Below, piece by piece: positions 55,791 to 64,000 of a stretch of DNA of 64,000 nucleotides; within the stretch, counting starts at the first letter, position 1; each line of letters begins with the position of its first letter. Location: NCBI RefSeq assembly GCF_900112935.1, contig NZ_FONM01000010.1:59354-123353 (forward strand), written 5' to 3'. The notes under the pieces were generated by a model that worked only from the letters and a program-made list of their open reading frames with translations, had not been told where the DNA came from and made no database searches. The DNA is from Trichococcus pasteurii. Its GTDB lineage: Bacteria > Bacillota > Bacilli > Lactobacillales > Aerococcaceae. Both the position numbers and the translations under genes were made by a program.

Positions 55791-55851
55791 TAACCTAAAG
55801 CTCATTAAATTTGTTGGCGTACGCAAAAGGCCCTGTTTTTCTCGAGCGAAC

Positions 55852-57234
55852 TTACGCCAATTTCATCTTTTTCCATTTACCGGACTGGAAACGCATTGCG
55901 ATAAGGAACCAACGGATAATCTGATCCAACATGACAGCCAGCCAAGCGCCGAGAATACCAAGGCCGAGCACCTGAACGAAGAATGTGGCTGCTGCAACCC
56001 GGATGATCAAAATCCCAAGGAAAGTCGAAATCAGCGGGAAAATCGTATCCCCTGCTCCGCGCAACGAACCCGCAACAATCAGTTGGTGTGACTGGAAAGG
56101 CTGTGTGATGGCCGCAACCCGGATAGCGATTGCGGCGTTCCGGATGATTTCCGGATCGCTGGAATAGAAGCTGACGATGTACTCGGCTCCGAAGAAGAAG
56201 GCCACTCCAATGATTGCGCCCCACAGGCTCCCGATTTTAGCGGTCCGCGAGGCATATTTTTCGGCCAGATTCGCATCCCCTGCCCCCAAAGCCCTTCCGA
56301 CCAGAGAGGATGCCGCAATCCCGAAGGCTTGGCCGAGCGTGAACGACAGCGTCAGGATGTTCATGCCGATGTTATGGGCGGCAAAGACGACAGTCCCCAA
56401 GCCCGACACGATCTGGATGAAAAGAATCATTCCGGAACGCAGCACCAGCTGTTCCAGCGCTGAAGGCAGTCCGATTTTCGCCAAACTTTTCATCGTTTTC
56501 ATCGAAAAATGGAAAGGATGCGCGAAGGAAAAATTCAGCTTACTCTTGCCGGAACGCAGGTAACGGATCAGCAGGAAGCAGGCGACTGTGTTGGCGACGA
56601 CGGTCGAGATCGCGGCGCCTTCGATGCCAAAAGCCGGCACTCCGAACAGTCCGTAGATCAGCAAAGCATTGCCGCCGACGTTCAGGAAATTCGCGCGCAA
56701 ATTCACGCCCATCGGAATCTGCGTTTCGCCGATCCCGCGCAAGGAACCGGAAATACTGAAGTTGAAGGATTGCAACAGGTAACTTATGCAGATGATCCGG
56801 AAATAGAGCCTTCCGACTTCGACTGTATCGGGCTGCGCGCCCATAAAGGTCATGATCTGATCTGAGTAGACAAAGGCGGCCAGGGCTAACGGGGCGGAAA
56901 GGATCATGCTGATGATCATGACATGCTTCATGACGTTTTCCATCCGGTCATGTTTTCCGGCTCCGAAATAGCGGGCGATCAAGGCAGTGCCTCCGATGTT
57001 CAAAGCCTGCACTACGGACAGCCCTAAGAACAGCGGCTGATTCGTCACCCCGACCGCCGAAACGGCAGCTGCCGCATAGGCATGGTCCGCTATATTCCCC
57101 AACATCATCATGTTGATCATCCCGAACAACGAACTCAGGACCAGTTCAATCAGAACCGGCCACGCGATGTTCATGATTTCCTTATTGATCGGACTTTTCA
57201 GCTGTTTTATGTCCGTTTGCTTCTCTTCCCCCAT
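55852..57234 (-). CDS. MATE-family multidrug/cation exporter
   Basis: A 460-residue integral membrane protein with about twelve helices in two homologous halves; typical segments are ISMILSAPLALAAF and FFRIICISYLLQSFNFSISGSLRGIGETQIP in the first half, and GLGTVVFAAHNIGMNILTLSFTLGQAFGIAASSLVGRALGAGD and RGAGDTIFPLISTFLGI in the second. It exports organic cations or drugs in exchange for Na+ or H+. ATG 57234 follows AGGAGG by 7 bases; the frame upstream to 57267 is ignored. The substrate cannot be told from sequence. Confidence 0.92.
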   Translation of the reverse strand: MGEEKQTDIKQLKSPINKEIMNIAWPVLIELVLSSLFGMINMMMLGNIADHAYAAAAVSAVGVTNQPLFLGLSVVQALNIGGTALIARYFGAGKHDRMENVMKHVMIISMILSAPLALAAFVYSDQIMTFMGAQPDTVEVGRLYFRIICISYLLQSFNFSISGSLRGIGETQIPMGVNLRANFLNVGGNALLIYGLFGVPAFGIEGAAISTVVANTVACFLLIRYLRSGKSKLNFSFAHPFHFSMKTMKSLAKIGLPSALEQLVLRSGMILFIQIVSGLGTVVFAAHNIGMNILTLSFTLGQAFGIAASSLVGRALGAGDANLAEKYASRTAKIGSLWGAIIGVAFFFGAEYIVSFYSSDPEIIRNAAIAIRVAAITQPFQSHQLIVAGSLRGAGDTIFPLISTFLGILIIRVAAATFFVQVLGLGILGAWLAVMLDQIIRWFLIAMRFQSGKWKKMKLA

Positions 57235-57267
57235 AATCAACCTCCTACGACTCGTGCTCCGATGCAA

Positions 57268-57488
57268 AATACCGAAAAATCGTTTTAACTATTCAACTCT
57301 CTCCCTCTCAGTATAGCATATTTTTGCGCAACTATTTTGCACATAAATTTCTTTTCAATAAACTGTCATAAACAGTTCATTCCCTTTCATCCATACAGAA
57401 ATCACGCACCCTCTCATAATATAATTATATTATGCTCACGCGTCTCCACTGCCTGCTGCAGGAACGAGCGGATAAGGCCACTACAAAA
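57268..57488. other. Intergenic region with a 20-base AT palindrome
   Basis: About 220 bases between the RpiR gene and the MATE gene. It contains a perfect palindrome with 10-bp arms CATAATATAA (57415-57424), complete to 57434, and an AACTGT/ACAGTT pair at 57361-57377. A TATACT box lies near 57311-57316 on the minus strand and could be the MATE promoter. Confidence 0.45.
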
Positions 57489-58325
57489 TTAATCCAGTAC
57501 TTTATCAATAATGGAACGTAATACCTTCTCCCGCAATTCGACCGTTTTGATTTTATTATTTATTTCATAGCCCCGCAACAGCGTCTCCGAAATGAACAAT
57601 TGCGAAATTTTCCCGGCCAGTGATCCGCCATCAAAAAATTCCTCATTGGCGGTCTGTAGGACAATGTCACCCAATTCAGCAATGGGCGAGGATTTGAAAT
57701 TGGTAATGGCAATGATGGGTGTATGGTTTTCTTTGGCTATTTTCAAAGAATCGTGGATATCCTTGGTACGACCGCTCAAAGAGAAACAGATCACGAGATC
57801 TTCTGGTCCCAGCAATGCTAAGGCATGGGCTTGAAAATGCGGATCAACGATATGGTTCGCATGCACACCTACCCGGAGCAACATCTTTTCCAATGAAGCT
57901 GCCGACAAGCCACTCGATCCAACACCGATGATGTAGATCCGTTTTGCTTTAGTGAGTGCTTCGATCGCAAGCAGAACCACTTCCGAATCGAGCAACTGCC
58001 GGGTCGATTCCAAAACTTTGATCTGGTTCTCCAAAATCCGGTCGTAAAATTGGCGATCGTTGTCCCCTTCATACTGGCTGGTGAATTCCTCCTTGGCAAT
58101 AGCAATTTTCAAATCAGAAAAGCCATGGAAGCCGATCTTCTGGGAAAAGCGGATCAGCGTGGCATCGCCTACTTTTACCGCCTCGGTCACATCCTTCATT
58201 GTCTGATACACAGCCTGTTCTTGATTTTTCAATAAGTAATCCGCAATCCGTTTCTCGGATTTCGTCAACGCGTGATATTTTTCTTGAATCAGTTGAGCTA
58301 GTCCCATAAAGTCAGTCCTTTTCAT
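57489..58325 (-). CDS. RpiR/MurR-family transcriptional regulator
   Basis: A 278-residue regulator with an N-terminal HTH domain (LTKSEKRIADYLLKNQEQAVYQTMKDVTEAVKVGDATLIRFSQKIGFHGFSDLKIAI) and a C-terminal SIS sugar-phosphate domain (RIYIIGVGSSGLSAASLEKMLLRVG, VICFSLSGRTKD). It probably senses ManNAc-6-P or a related amino-sugar phosphate and controls the divergent nanE-PTS genes. Two starts are supported: 58325 (GAGAGG) and 58307 (AAAGGA). The frame to 58406 runs into the nanE promoter. Confidence 0.9.
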   Translation of the reverse strand: MKRTDFMGLAQLIQEKYHALTKSEKRIADYLLKNQEQAVYQTMKDVTEAVKVGDATLIRFSQKIGFHGFSDLKIAIAKEEFTSQYEGDNDRQFYDRILENQIKVLESTRQLLDSEVVLLAIEALTKAKRIYIIGVGSSGLSAASLEKMLLRVGVHANHIVDPHFQAHALALLGPEDLVICFSLSGRTKDIHDSLKIAKENHTPIIAITNFKSSPIAELGDIVLQTANEEFFDGGSLAGKISQLFISETLLRGYEINNKIKTVELREKVLRSIIDKVLD

Positions 58326-58373
58326 GTTTATGCCTCTCATTATACACGAACTTTTAGAAATGCAAATTACCTG

Positions 58374-58402
58374 TTTACAAACATGAAAGCGTGTGCTATA
58401 TT
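58374..58402 (+). promoter_or_regulatory. Promoter of nanE-PTS with overlapping cre-like site
   Basis: TTTACA (58374-58379), 17 bases, TATATT (58397-58402). ATGAAAGCGTGTGCT (58383-58397) fits the CcpA cre pattern WTGNAANCGNWNNCW at 14 of 15 positions and fills the spacer, so catabolite repression is likely. Confidence 0.75.
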
Positions 58403-58409
58403 TCATTTA

Positions 58410-58424
58410 CGGAGATAAACTCCG
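58410..58424 (+). promoter_or_regulatory. Possible RpiR operator
   Basis: Inverted repeat CGGAG-ATAAA-CTCCG directly after the nanE -10 box, in the 128-base gap between the divergent regulator and nanE. Assignment to the RpiR protein is positional. Confidence 0.45.
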
Positions 58425-58453
58425 GAATAAAATAAATAACGGAGGAAATATCC

Positions 58454-59143
58454 ATGAAGAAGGAAGATTTCATCAACAAAGTCCGTGGCGGCATCATTGT
58501 CTCATGTCAAGCGCAACCAGGAGAACCTTTATACACAGAAGAAGGCGGCATCATGCCTTTGATGGCTCTTGCAGCTGAACAAGCTGGTGCAGTCGGAATT
58601 CGTGCCGAATCGGTAAGGGATATTCAACAGATTAAGGAAAAAGTTGATTTACCGATCATCGGGATCATCAAACGCGATTACCCTCCTCAAGCGCCATTCA
58701 TTACGGCTACCATGAAGGAAATCGATGAATTGGTTGAAACGGGTGTAGAAGTCATTGCATTGGATTGCACTTTGCGGGAACGCTATGACGGCAAAACAAT
58801 CAATGCCTTCATCAAAGAAATTAAAGAAAAATATCCCGATCAATTGTTCATGGCGGATATCGCCACCTTTGAGGAAGGACTCAACGCTTTCCAGGAAGGA
58901 ATCGATTTTGTCGGCACAACGCTAAGCGGTTACACAGAGGAAAGCACCCAACAGGATGGGCCGGATATCGCCTTGATGAAAAAACTGGTGGAAGCCGGTG
59001 TGGATGTCATCGCCGAAGGTAAAATCCATATGCCTGAACAAGCTAAAGCAATCCAGGAATTGGGTGTAGCAGGAATTGTCGTAGGAGGTGCAATCACACG
59101 GCCAAAAGAAATAGCGGAACGTTTCATTGACAACTTAAAATAA
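58454..59143 (+). CDS. nanE: N-acylglucosamine-6-phosphate 2-epimerase NanE
   Basis: Converts ManNAc-6-phosphate to GlcNAc-6-phosphate in sialic acid or ManNAc breakdown. The 229-residue TIM-barrel product has [30 protein letters not shown] near the start, the conserved [13 protein letters not shown] and [10 protein letters not shown], and a C-terminal phosphate-binding [13 protein letters not shown]. An AACGGAGG site lies before the ATG. It is followed by a PTS gene, which suggests that ManNAc or a similar hexosamine enters as the phosphate. Confidence 0.93.
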   Translation: MKKEDFINKVRGGIIVSCQAQPGEPLYTEEGGIMPLMALAAEQAGAVGIRAESVRDIQQIKEKVDLPIIGIIKRDYPPQAPFITATMKEIDELVETGVEVIALDCTLRERYDGKTINAFIKEIKEKYPDQLFMADIATFEEGLNAFQEGIDFVGTTLSGYTEESTQQDGPDIALMKKLVEAGVDVIAEGKIHMPEQAKAIQELGVAGIVVGGAITRPKEIAERFIDNLK

Positions 59144-59155
59144 GGAGTGAAAAAC

Positions 59156-60664
59156 ATGTTTAAAAAATTCTCTCAAATCGGAAGAGCCATGATGCTCCCA
59201 ATCGCCATTTTACCCGCTGCCGGCCTCTTGCTTGGTTTCGGTGGTGCATTGACAAATCCAAGCACCTTGGCGGCCTATCCGTTCCTTGACATTGAATGGT
59301 TGCAAGTGATCCTGAGCATCATGAGTTTTGCCGGAAGTGCCGTCTTTGCCAATTTGGCGCTCATCTTCACCATCGGGGTCGCTGTCGGTCTCGCGAATGG
59401 AGATAAAGGGACTGCTGGTTTGGCCGGCGGTGTGGGTTACGTTGTTTTCGTCGCAACCATCAGTGGTTTTCTGCAATTATTTTCCGCGGAAGGCGCTTCG
59501 ATCGACACTGGGGTTGTTGGTTCAATAGCAGTCGGAAGTACCGTTGCCTTCCTGCATAATCGTTATCGTAAAATCGAACTGCCGCAGTTTTTGGGTTTCT
59601 TCGGAGGCTCGCGTTTTATCCCGATTGTAGCATCATTTGCAGCTATCATTCTTGGGGCATTCTTTTACCTGATTTGGCCACCTATCCAAGGCGCACTGAC
59701 ATCCGCCGGCACAGCCATCGCAGCTATGGGCAGTTTCGGAACGTTCTTGTACGGATTTTTGCTTCGTTTGACAGGTGCGGTCGGTTTGCACCATACGATT
59801 TATCCGCTGTTCTGGTACAGCTCTTTGGGCGGAGTTGAAGTTGTAGCGGGCGAAACCGTTGCCGGTGCCCAAAACATCTTCTTCGCGCAATTGGCCGATC
59901 CAAATCATACAGGTCTTTTCACTTACGGAACGCGCTTCTTCGCAGGTCGTTTCGCTACAATGATGTTCGGTTTGCCGGCTGCTTCTTTAGCCATGTACCA
60001 CTCCATTCCGAAACAGAACCGCAAAGCCAATGGCGGTATCTATTTCAGTAGTGCTCTGACTTCATTCTTGACCGGTATTACCGAACCACTTGAATATATG
60101 TTCTTGTTCGTCGCACCTTGGTTGTATGTGGTCCATGCCTTCCTTGATGGCGTTTCCTTCTACGTGGCTGACTTACTGAGCATCCGTATCGGAAATACTT
60201 TCTCAGGCGGATTCATCGACTTCTTCCTGTTCGGTCCGCTGCAAGGTAATGCAAAAACAAACTGGGTATGGGTAATCCCCGTCGGTATTGTTTGGGCATT
60301 GATTTATTACTTCGTCTTCCGCTTCCTAATCACGAAATTCAAAGTGATGGTGCCTGGTATGGATGAGTCAGAATCTGACGCAAGCATTCCGGTCAGAGCC
60401 TCCGGAGAGGCTTCTACCTTGAATGATGAAGCGCATATCATCATCGAAGCATTAGGGAATGAAGCAAACATTGAATCCGTCAGCGCTTGTGCAACCCGTC
60501 TGCGTGTTTCCGTGAAGGACGGTTCGGTCGTTGATAAAAATGCCATCAAGAATCTCGGAGCAACTGCTGTTTTCGAAGTCCAAGGCGGCATCCAAGCTGT
60601 ATTTGGCGGCAAGGCAGACTTGCTCTCACAAGAGATTAATCAAATATTAGGGACAGAAGACTGA
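59156..60664 (+). CDS. PTS EIICB for an amino sugar (glucose/GlcNAc family)
   Basis: A 502-residue permease: EIIC domain to about residue 400 with FSQIGRAMMLPIAILPAAGLLLGFGGAL, LTGAVGLHHTIYPLFWY and the substrate-loop ITEPLEYMFLFVAPWLYVVHAFLDG, followed by EIIB with the phosphorylated Cys in ESVSACATRLRVSV and AVFEVQGGIQAVFGGKADLL. No EIIA is encoded here, so a general EIIA-Glc must act. ATG 59156 follows AAGGAG by 8 bases. Likely substrates are ManNAc, GlcNAc or MurNAc; context with nanE favours ManNAc. Confidence 0.9.
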   Translation: MFKKFSQIGRAMMLPIAILPAAGLLLGFGGALTNPSTLAAYPFLDIEWLQVILSIMSFAGSAVFANLALIFTIGVAVGLANGDKGTAGLAGGVGYVVFVATISGFLQLFSAEGASIDTGVVGSIAVGSTVAFLHNRYRKIELPQFLGFFGGSRFIPIVASFAAIILGAFFYLIWPPIQGALTSAGTAIAAMGSFGTFLYGFLLRLTGAVGLHHTIYPLFWYSSLGGVEVVAGETVAGAQNIFFAQLADPNHTGLFTYGTRFFAGRFATMMFGLPAASLAMYHSIPKQNRKANGGIYFSSALTSFLTGITEPLEYMFLFVAPWLYVVHAFLDGVSFYVADLLSIRIGNTFSGGFIDFFLFGPLQGNAKTNWVWVIPVGIVWALIYYFVFRFLITKFKVMVPGMDESESDASIPVRASGEASTLNDEAHIIIEALGNEANIESVSACATRLRVSVKDGSVVDKNAIKNLGATAVFEVQGGIQAVFGGKADLLSQEINQILGTED

Positions 60665-60681
60665 TTCAAATAGTTATTGAC

Positions 60682-60723
60682 GATCAAAAGGGCTACCTCA
60701 TTTAAGAGGTAGCCCTTTTGATC
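60682..60723. terminator. Terminator of nanE-PTS
   Basis: Perfect 18-bp arms GATCAAAAGGGCTACCTC (60682-60699) and its complement (60706-60723) around ATTTAA. It acts in both directions. Confidence 0.93.
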
Positions 60724-60739
60724 GGTTTGGCGGTGGAAT

Positions 60740-60840
60740 TCCCCGTCAAATGGGTTTTGGCGGGGAATCTCCGAGTATAAACAAACAAAAAAAGCTGTAT
60801 CAAAGCCAGAAAATTCTGTTCTGGTTCTGATGCAGCCTCT
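60740..60840 (-). terminator. Terminator of sstT and an adjacent hairpin
   Basis: On the minus strand GCTGCATCA and CCAGAA pair with TTCTGG and TGATACAGC, then TTTTTTT (60789-60840), ending sstT. A second inverted repeat, ATTCCCCG and CGGGGAAT, lies at about 60740-60765. Confidence 0.8.
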
Positions 60841-60862
60841 TTCGTTGCTATTTTGTCTTCAA

Positions 60863-62083
60863 TCAGGCTTTAATGCCTCGCTTGCGTCGCTCCGCGAATT
60901 CTGCAGTCGCAGTGAAAAGGACATCGGTCGATGAGTTGAGGGCTGTTTCGAATGAATCCTGCAGGACACCGATGATGAATCCGACACCGACTATTTGCAT
61001 AGCCACATCGTTCGGGATACCGAACAGACTTGCTGCTAACGGGATAAGCAAAAGTGAACCACCGGCAACACCCGATGCCCCGCAAGCGCTGACTGCTGCC
61101 AGGATGCTAAGGATAAGGGCAGTACCGAAATCAACAGGGATACCCAACGTGTTGACAGCTGCCAAGGTAAGGACGGAAATCGTAACCGCCGCCCCAGCCA
61201 TGTTGATGGTCGCTCCAAGCGGAATGGATACAGAGTAAGTATCCCTGTCCAGTCCAAGATCCTCGCACAGCGTCATGTTCACGGGGATGTTCGCAGCAGA
61301 GCTTCTTGTGAAGAAGGCTGTGATGCCACTCTCCCGTAAGCATCTGAAGACGAGCGGGAACGGATTGGAACGGATGTAGATGTAGACGATGATCGGGTTG
61401 ACGACCAAAGCGACGAACAGCATACAGCCTATCAGGACCGCAAGCAGTTTCCCATAGCCCAATAGAACGCCTATTCCGCTTGTCGCGATGACATCGAACA
61501 CAAGCCCCATGATCCCCAAAGGAGCGAAGGCAATGACGATTCTGACCATTTCCGTCAGCGCATCAGAAACATTAGCCAGCATCAGCTTGGTTGAAGCTGC
61601 GGCATTCTTCAGAGTGAAACCGAGCATAAGAGCCCATGACAAGATGCCGATATAATTGGCATTGTAGAGAGCCTTGACTGGATTGTCCACGACGTTCAAG
61701 AGCAGCGCCTTCAGGACTTCCACCACGCCCCCAGGAGCAGCGATATCCTCGACACCAGCACCCAAGGTCAAAGTAACCGGGAAGATGAAGCTCGCGACCA
61801 CTGCTACGAGTGCCGCCGAGAAGGTACCTAAAAGGTAGAGCACGATGACAGATTTCATGTTCGTCTGTTGGCCTTTTTTGTGCTGCGAAATCGCGGAAGC
61901 AACCAAGAAAAAGACTAGCATAGGCGCAATCGCTTTTAAAGCGCCGACAAACAGGGCTCCAAAAATGGTAATCGGCTGCGCGACATCCGGAATCGTTACG
62001 CCAAGGATGATGCCTATGATCAAACCGGCGATGATACGTTTGACAAGGCTCAGCTTGTACCATTGGTTCAATAGTTTATACAA
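60863..62083 (-). CDS. sstT: Serine/threonine:Na+ symporter SstT
   Basis: A 406-residue dicarboxylate/amino acid:cation symporter fold protein. Starts [28 protein letters not shown]; has [59 protein letters not shown], the re-entrant loop and Na+-site region typical of SstT, and [21 protein letters not shown]. Imports serine and threonine with sodium. It has its own terminator and AGGAGG at the start. Confidence 0.94.
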   Translation of the reverse strand: MYKLLNQWYKLSLVKRIIAGLIIGIILGVTIPDVAQPITIFGALFVGALKAIAPMLVFFLVASAISQHKKGQQTNMKSVIVLYLLGTFSAALVAVVASFIFPVTLTLGAGVEDIAAPGGVVEVLKALLLNVVDNPVKALYNANYIGILSWALMLGFTLKNAAASTKLMLANVSDALTEMVRIVIAFAPLGIMGLVFDVIATSGIGVLLGYGKLLAVLIGCMLFVALVVNPIIVYIYIRSNPFPLVFRCLRESGITAFFTRSSAANIPVNMTLCEDLGLDRDTYSVSIPLGATINMAGAAVTISVLTLAAVNTLGIPVDFGTALILSILAAVSACGASGVAGGSLLLIPLAASLFGIPNDVAMQIVGVGFIIGVLQDSFETALNSSTDVLFTATAEFAERRKRGIKA

Positions 62084-62285
62084 TTCAAATTCCTCCTGAT
62101 GTATGTAAAAAATTACAATAAAATGAGTACATAGGGTCCCATTTTACCATAATTTAATCTGTTCAGGAAGGACTCATTTTACTGGGTGACTCCCGATTTG
62201 TCATAAACAAGCGCGTGTTCCGAAGTTTGTGGCTGTTTTTTTGTTATTTTTGCAAAATCTTCTTTTCTGATTGTCCGAAAAGCGT
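62084..62285. other. Intergenic region before the tRNA gene
   Basis: Contains the sstT ribosome site and upstream DNA, but no gene. A T-rich stretch precedes the tRNA promoter. Confidence 0.5.
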
Positions 62286-62291
62286 TATAAT
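62286..62291 (+). promoter_or_regulatory. -10 box of the tRNA-Ser gene
   Basis: TATAAT ends 10 bases before the first tRNA base. The -35 side is poor (TTTTCT at 62263-62268, 17 bases away). The close spacing means little or no 5' leader. Confidence 0.6.
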
Positions 62292-62300
62292 ATCATTTAT

Positions 62301-62390
62301 GGAGAATTACTCAAGTCCGGCTGAAGAGGACGCACTCGAAATGCGTTAGGTGTCGAAAGGCGCGCGGGGGTTCGAATCCCCCATTCTCCT
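62301..62390 (+). tRNA. tRNA-Ser (CGA anticodon)
   Basis: A complete class II cloverleaf: acceptor arms GGAGAAT and ATTCTCC, D arm CTC/GAG, anticodon stem ACGCA/TGCGT with loop CTCGAAA (anticodon CGA, reads UCG), a long variable arm and T arm GGGGG-TTCGAAT-CCCCC. The discriminator is T and CCA is not encoded. Confidence 0.95.
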
Positions 62391-62468
62391 TAAAAACTTT
62401 TAATATTGTCCGACAAAGGCCGGCACTCCCGAAATGGCAATGTCATTAACTTAAGGGTATTGACAAAT

Positions 62469-62526
62469 AAGAGACAGTGGAAATGGGAGATAAATTCTCT
62501 CATTTCCACTGTCTCTTTCTTTTCTG
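62469..62526 (+). terminator. Hairpin downstream of the tRNA gene
   Basis: AGAGACAGTGGAAATG and CATTTCCACTGTCTCT form a long stem around GGAGATAAATTCTCT, followed by TTCTTTTC. It lies 80 bases after the tRNA and could end its transcript. Confidence 0.8.
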
Positions 62527-62676
62527 ACAATCCAAAGCACGACGAAGCAAGGCAACTCCATGAAGAAAGTCGCCCTAATAACTTCATCCCCGGATTATTA
62601 TAACGTGGTTCAACAGGGAAACCTTGATTTATCAAGCTTTAAATGATCCCCGTTGTAATTTTATAGGGAATCCAAG
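62527..62676. other. Intergenic DNA between the tRNA terminator and the IS4-type transposase
   Basis: No gene is seen. CTTGATTTATCAAG near 62620-62640 is palindromic. The transposon end must lie near the left side of the transposase, but its partner end is outside the window and cannot be matched. Confidence 0.45.
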
Positions 62677-64000
62677 TTAATATGTGTAACGATAAGATCG
62701 TCTGGATTTGTTCACCGGAGTCTTCCTTTTGGCCGCCCTATGTGGGCGGACGGGGACAAGGTGCTTGGTAAGCAACGCACTCATTTGTTCAAAACTTTCT
62801 CTCCGTTGTTCGCGTGTTTCACTCATGAACGATCGTATGAAATAGGTTTTCACGATTCCGATAGCGATGCTGAGATTTTGCTTCATTTCATATTTATAAC
62901 GCTCTTGGGGGATTGCTCTTGTTTCGCTCACTTCGATTAAATGAAGCATTGTCAGGTTGTACAACCAAACACTACAATAAATGTCCTGAAGAATCAGCCG
63001 TTCCCGAATGCCACTGAACTCCTCTAACTTCATCCGGTTTTTCAGTACGTTGTAGGCAGTTTCGATTCCCCATCTCAATCGGTACACTTCATTCAAGTCG
63101 TCGGATGAAAATTCTGCGGGTGTTAGGTTCGTCAAAAGGACTTCGTCCTCTATCTTCTCGCTATCCTGCTTGCGAAGCGGGATTTTTACAAAACGCAAGG
63201 GATAAACCGTGCTCATCAAGGTCGCCCGGAAAATTCGGTCATTCCGGTAGTCGTCTGTCTGGGCTCTGTCAAAGGTGACTTCAAAGGTTTTATCTTGCCC
63301 GACAGATAGCTGACTGGAATATCGTTTTAATTTCTGGTGATCCATTCTCATCACAAATTTCTGCCCGTCCTGAATCAGTTGATGAACCAGGCGCAACGAA
63401 AAATAGCCGCGATCAAACACGGTAATGGTTGGTTGCCGCAGCGTTTCTTTCAATACGTGGAGGTGCTGCGAAGCCGAATCGCGCTCGCTGCTCTTGTACG
63501 GACCGACAAACGTGTCAATCACCAATTTGTTGATACAATCATAAAGCAAGGAGACGGAGGCCATCACCGGATTGGCGGATGCCTTTGCATTAAGAGCCAC
63601 ACCATATTTCTTGGCGTTTTCCTCCGTGGAGGGCAGGATGATGTCAGAGCCGTCTATCGCGGTGACAATGTAGCCGTTCAGCTTGACCAATTGGTCATCG
63701 TTTTCTTCATAAATCATGGACATGTAGTCAGTCATCATCAACCGGATAGCTTTGGGGTTATAGTTCATTCGGACCTTATAAAAAGCGACGGTCGAAATGT
63801 CGAGCGGTTTCCTCTGATTATCGTAGAAATTTAATAGTTCACAAAATTGGGAGTTCCCCTTTTGCGCAAACATTTGAAGCATCAATGTGAGCGGGGTCGT
63901 TTTCCTTTTTCGGGTAAAAGCTTGTGGGTTCCCTTCGCGGATATCTTCCAGATAAATCGTTTGGGCTTCTTCAATATATTCCTGAAATACCGTCAGTTGG
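62677..64000 (-). mobile_element. IS4-family transposase, N-terminal end cut by the window edge
   Basis: A DDE transposase. The frame is open from 62677 to the window edge (441 codons visible): the start lies to the right of 64000. Signature pieces: Asp in VTAIDGSDIILP, the TVFDRGYFSLRLVHQLIQDG segment with the second Asp, and the final Glu in the YRLRWGIETAYNVLKNRMKLEEFSG motif (YREK-like). The basic C-terminal tail is typical of IS4 relatives such as IS231. It sits next to tRNA-Ser and faces sstT on the same strand. Intact as far as visible. Confidence 0.85.

Noticed and set aside
62390..62635. An 81-codon minus-strand frame after the tRNA gene
   Set aside because: It runs through the hairpin terminator and has no ribosome site or family.
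1..64000. CRISPR arrays, rRNA genes, prophage or toxin-antitoxin genes
   Set aside because: I looked for regular short repeats, rRNA-like stretches and phage genes and found none.

Overview
The window looks like chromosomal DNA of a motile, low-to-moderate GC Firmicute, most probably a lactic-acid-bacterium relative such as Trichococcus or another Carnobacteriaceae. This is inferred from Gram-positive flagellar gene content (FliY, FlhO/FlhP-like rod proteins, FlbD/SwrD, no L or P ring genes), strong AGGAGG ribosome sites, a pneumococcal sus-like ABC sucrose locus and SstT; no rRNA or marker gene is present to prove it.

Left part (1-13.8 kb): an O6-alkylguanine repair methyltransferase and a divergent PatB/MalY-type C-S lyase; a MarR regulator co-transcribed with an FtsH protease; a LacI-regulated sucrose/fructo-oligosaccharide operon (two permeases, lipoprotein binding protein, GH32 hydrolase, fructokinase) with three copies of the same operator in a long leader; and an exported C39-type cysteine peptidase behind a promoter covered by a perfect palindrome.

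Centre (13.8-54.2 kb): one uninterrupted, same-strand flagellum and chemotaxis region. An upstream operon (flgB-flgC-fliE-fliF-fliG-fliH-fliI-fliJ-fliK-flgD-TIGR02530-flgE-flbD-motA-motB-fliL-fliO-fliP-fliQ-fliR-flhB-flhA-sigD-flhO-flhP-ftsE) has a housekeeping-type -10 box. Five SigD-type promoters, read by eye with the form TAAA/TTAA-N15-xCCGAxTA or a close variant, precede the late units: two chemoreceptors, cheW-cheD-cheB-cheR-cheA-cheC-cheY-cheW-fliM-fliY, flgM-flgN-flgK-flgL, and fliC. fliD-fliT-fliS lies between. So sigD sits in the early operon, its anti-sigma factor FlgM is in a late unit, and the filament, motor-switch and sensory genes form its regulon. FlhF, FlhG, FliW, CsrA and CheV are not in the window. 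An FtsE-like ATPase without FtsX closes the early operon.

Right part (54.2-64 kb): a SixA-like phosphatase fused to a CHAD domain, a MATE exporter, an RpiR regulator divergent from nanE and a PTS EIICB (amino-sugar use), the serine/threonine symporter SstT, tRNA-Ser(CGA), and an IS4-type transposase running off the right edge. The non-coding stretches hold a GC-rich hairpin island, a 104-bp tandem duplication, a likely insertion-sequence relic and many strong hairpin terminators.
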